Part shown: in pieces, positions 59,405 to 60,000 of the stretch | Numbering within the stretch: position 1 is the first letter of the stretch | How the letters are laid out: every line of letters begins with the position of its first letter | Source of the DNA: Hydractinia symbiolongicarpus | Lineage: Eukaryota > Cnidaria > Hydrozoa > Anthoathecata > Hydractiniidae | DNA: 60,000 nucleotides | NCBI RefSeq assembly: GCF_029227915.1 | Contig: NC_079878.1 | Coordinates: forward strand, 19,222,001-19,282,000 | Reading direction: 5' to 3' | Program-made: the position numbers and the translations under genes | Notes under the pieces: generated by a model | What the model was told of the DNA's origin: nothing | The model's input: the letters and a program-made list of their open reading frames with translations, nothing else | The model's database searches: none

Positions 59405-60000
59405 TCAAGTATTTATTCTACGGAATTCCTCTTCCAAAGCCTTTTTGTAAGCCGGAAATCCGCCTTCTATTCTAGTAACGGTCTTGTTACCACACAACCA
59501 TGTTTCTTGTGCCACCATTTGGATTAGCTGCTCGTTATGTGATACTAATATAACTCCGCCCTGTTAGAAAGAATATTGATATTATTTTATATGCAATCGC
59601 CCTTTTGACTGGCTTATGTTACGCCAAAAACGAGAGCATAATTTTCTAGTAAAACAATTTTACCACATGATTGTAAATTCGAGATAAAGTAGGATTAGGA
59701 CAATATAAAATTTTCTGATATTTCAATTTTTAGCTAAATACCGTGGAGTTATCATCGTTAAACAACAGTTGGAACAACAACAAAAAATCCCAGAGTTGAA
59801 AAAAGTCATATGGTAACACTGATAAAAGAAGGGTTAAGACATCCCAATATTGAGACACTCACATTAAATTTCTTTAAAGCTTCACCCAGGGCTTCGACTG
59901 TTTCGATGTCCAAATGGTTTGTAGGTTCGTCGAGAATGAAAAAGTTCGGTCTAAAAAGAAAATATATTTTCTTTTCAATCACATGCTATCGAGTTACTCA
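59405..60000 (-). CDS. ABCF3: ABCF3, exons 18 and 17 of a further gene (cut by right window edge)
   Basis: Exon 18 is 59405-59560 ([12 protein letters not shown] to the stop at 59407-59405) and exon 17 is 59863-59950 ([14 protein letters not shown]). They match 24,958-25,113 and 25,416-25,503. The other exons should lie beyond the right edge. This is the third ABCF3 locus touched by the window. Confidence 0.93.

Larger units (their letters stand above)
34451..60000. repeat. Copy B of the 34.45-kb direct tandem repeat
   Basis: This is the second copy, in the same orientation as copy A and still matching at the right window edge. The ABCF3 gene and the TTAA-flanked transposon read through base 34,451 without any break, so that position is not a visible junction. 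It is only where the window start falls within the repeat period. Confidence 0.98.

Noticed and set aside
1-60000. Bacterial or phage origin because of a YqaJ nuclease
   Set aside because: Introns, ABCF3, THAP and Tigger sequences show an animal genome; YqaJ occurs in ISL2EU transposons.

Overview
The window is eukaryotic nuclear DNA. It is AT-rich, its genes are split by GT-AG introns, and it carries an 18-exon ABCF3 gene, a DJ-1/PARK7-like locus and several nested transposons. The mix of transposons (Tigger/pogo, ISL2EU with THAP and YqaJ proteins, an L2/CR1-like LINE tail, a tRNA-headed SINE) and the gene structure suggest an early-branching animal. A cnidarian, probably a hydrozoan, is my best guess. 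That placement is inference, not proof.

The dominant structure is a direct (head-to-tail) repeat with a period of about 34,450 bp. Bases 1-25,553 (copy A) recur almost letter for letter at 34,451-60,000 (copy B). Bases 25,554-34,450 are seen once. I noticed four substitutions and one 3-base poly-C length change, but I did not align every base. The copies share every transposon insertion and a frameshift in the DJ-1 gene, so the duplication is very recent or is an assembly artefact.

Layout of one unit, left to right: the 3' part of a TTAA-flanked transposon (1-1,356); ABCF3 exons 5 to 1 on the minus strand (1,599-5,989); a poly-C tract and the ABCF3 upstream region; a Tigger/pogo element (6,288-7,882) sitting in an older pogo-like repeat; DJ-1-like exons on the minus strand (9,547-11,106); 6 kb without recognisable genes but with decayed repeats and a SINE; an ISL2EU transposon (17,409-21,974) inserted in the reverse transcriptase tail of a LINE; a small MITE and short tandem repeats; ABCF3 exons 18 to 6 (24,958-30,542), with a 14-bp minisatellite in one intron; and the 5' part of the TTAA-flanked transposon (from 32,133), which lies in ABCF3 intron 5.

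One ABCF3 gene is complete, 40,439 down to 24,958 on the minus strand. Its 18 exons sum to 2,136 nt (711 codons plus stop), close to the usual length of the family. Copy A holds the first five exons of another ABCF3 gene, and the right edge holds the last two exons of a third. The host genes are ordinary housekeeping and stress genes. The striking parts are the near-identical long tandem repeat, the intact SWIM/YqaJ nuclease gene beside a broken THAP transposase, and the Tigger remnant that has lost its catalytic core but kept its DNA-binding domain and a PCNA-binding-type tail.
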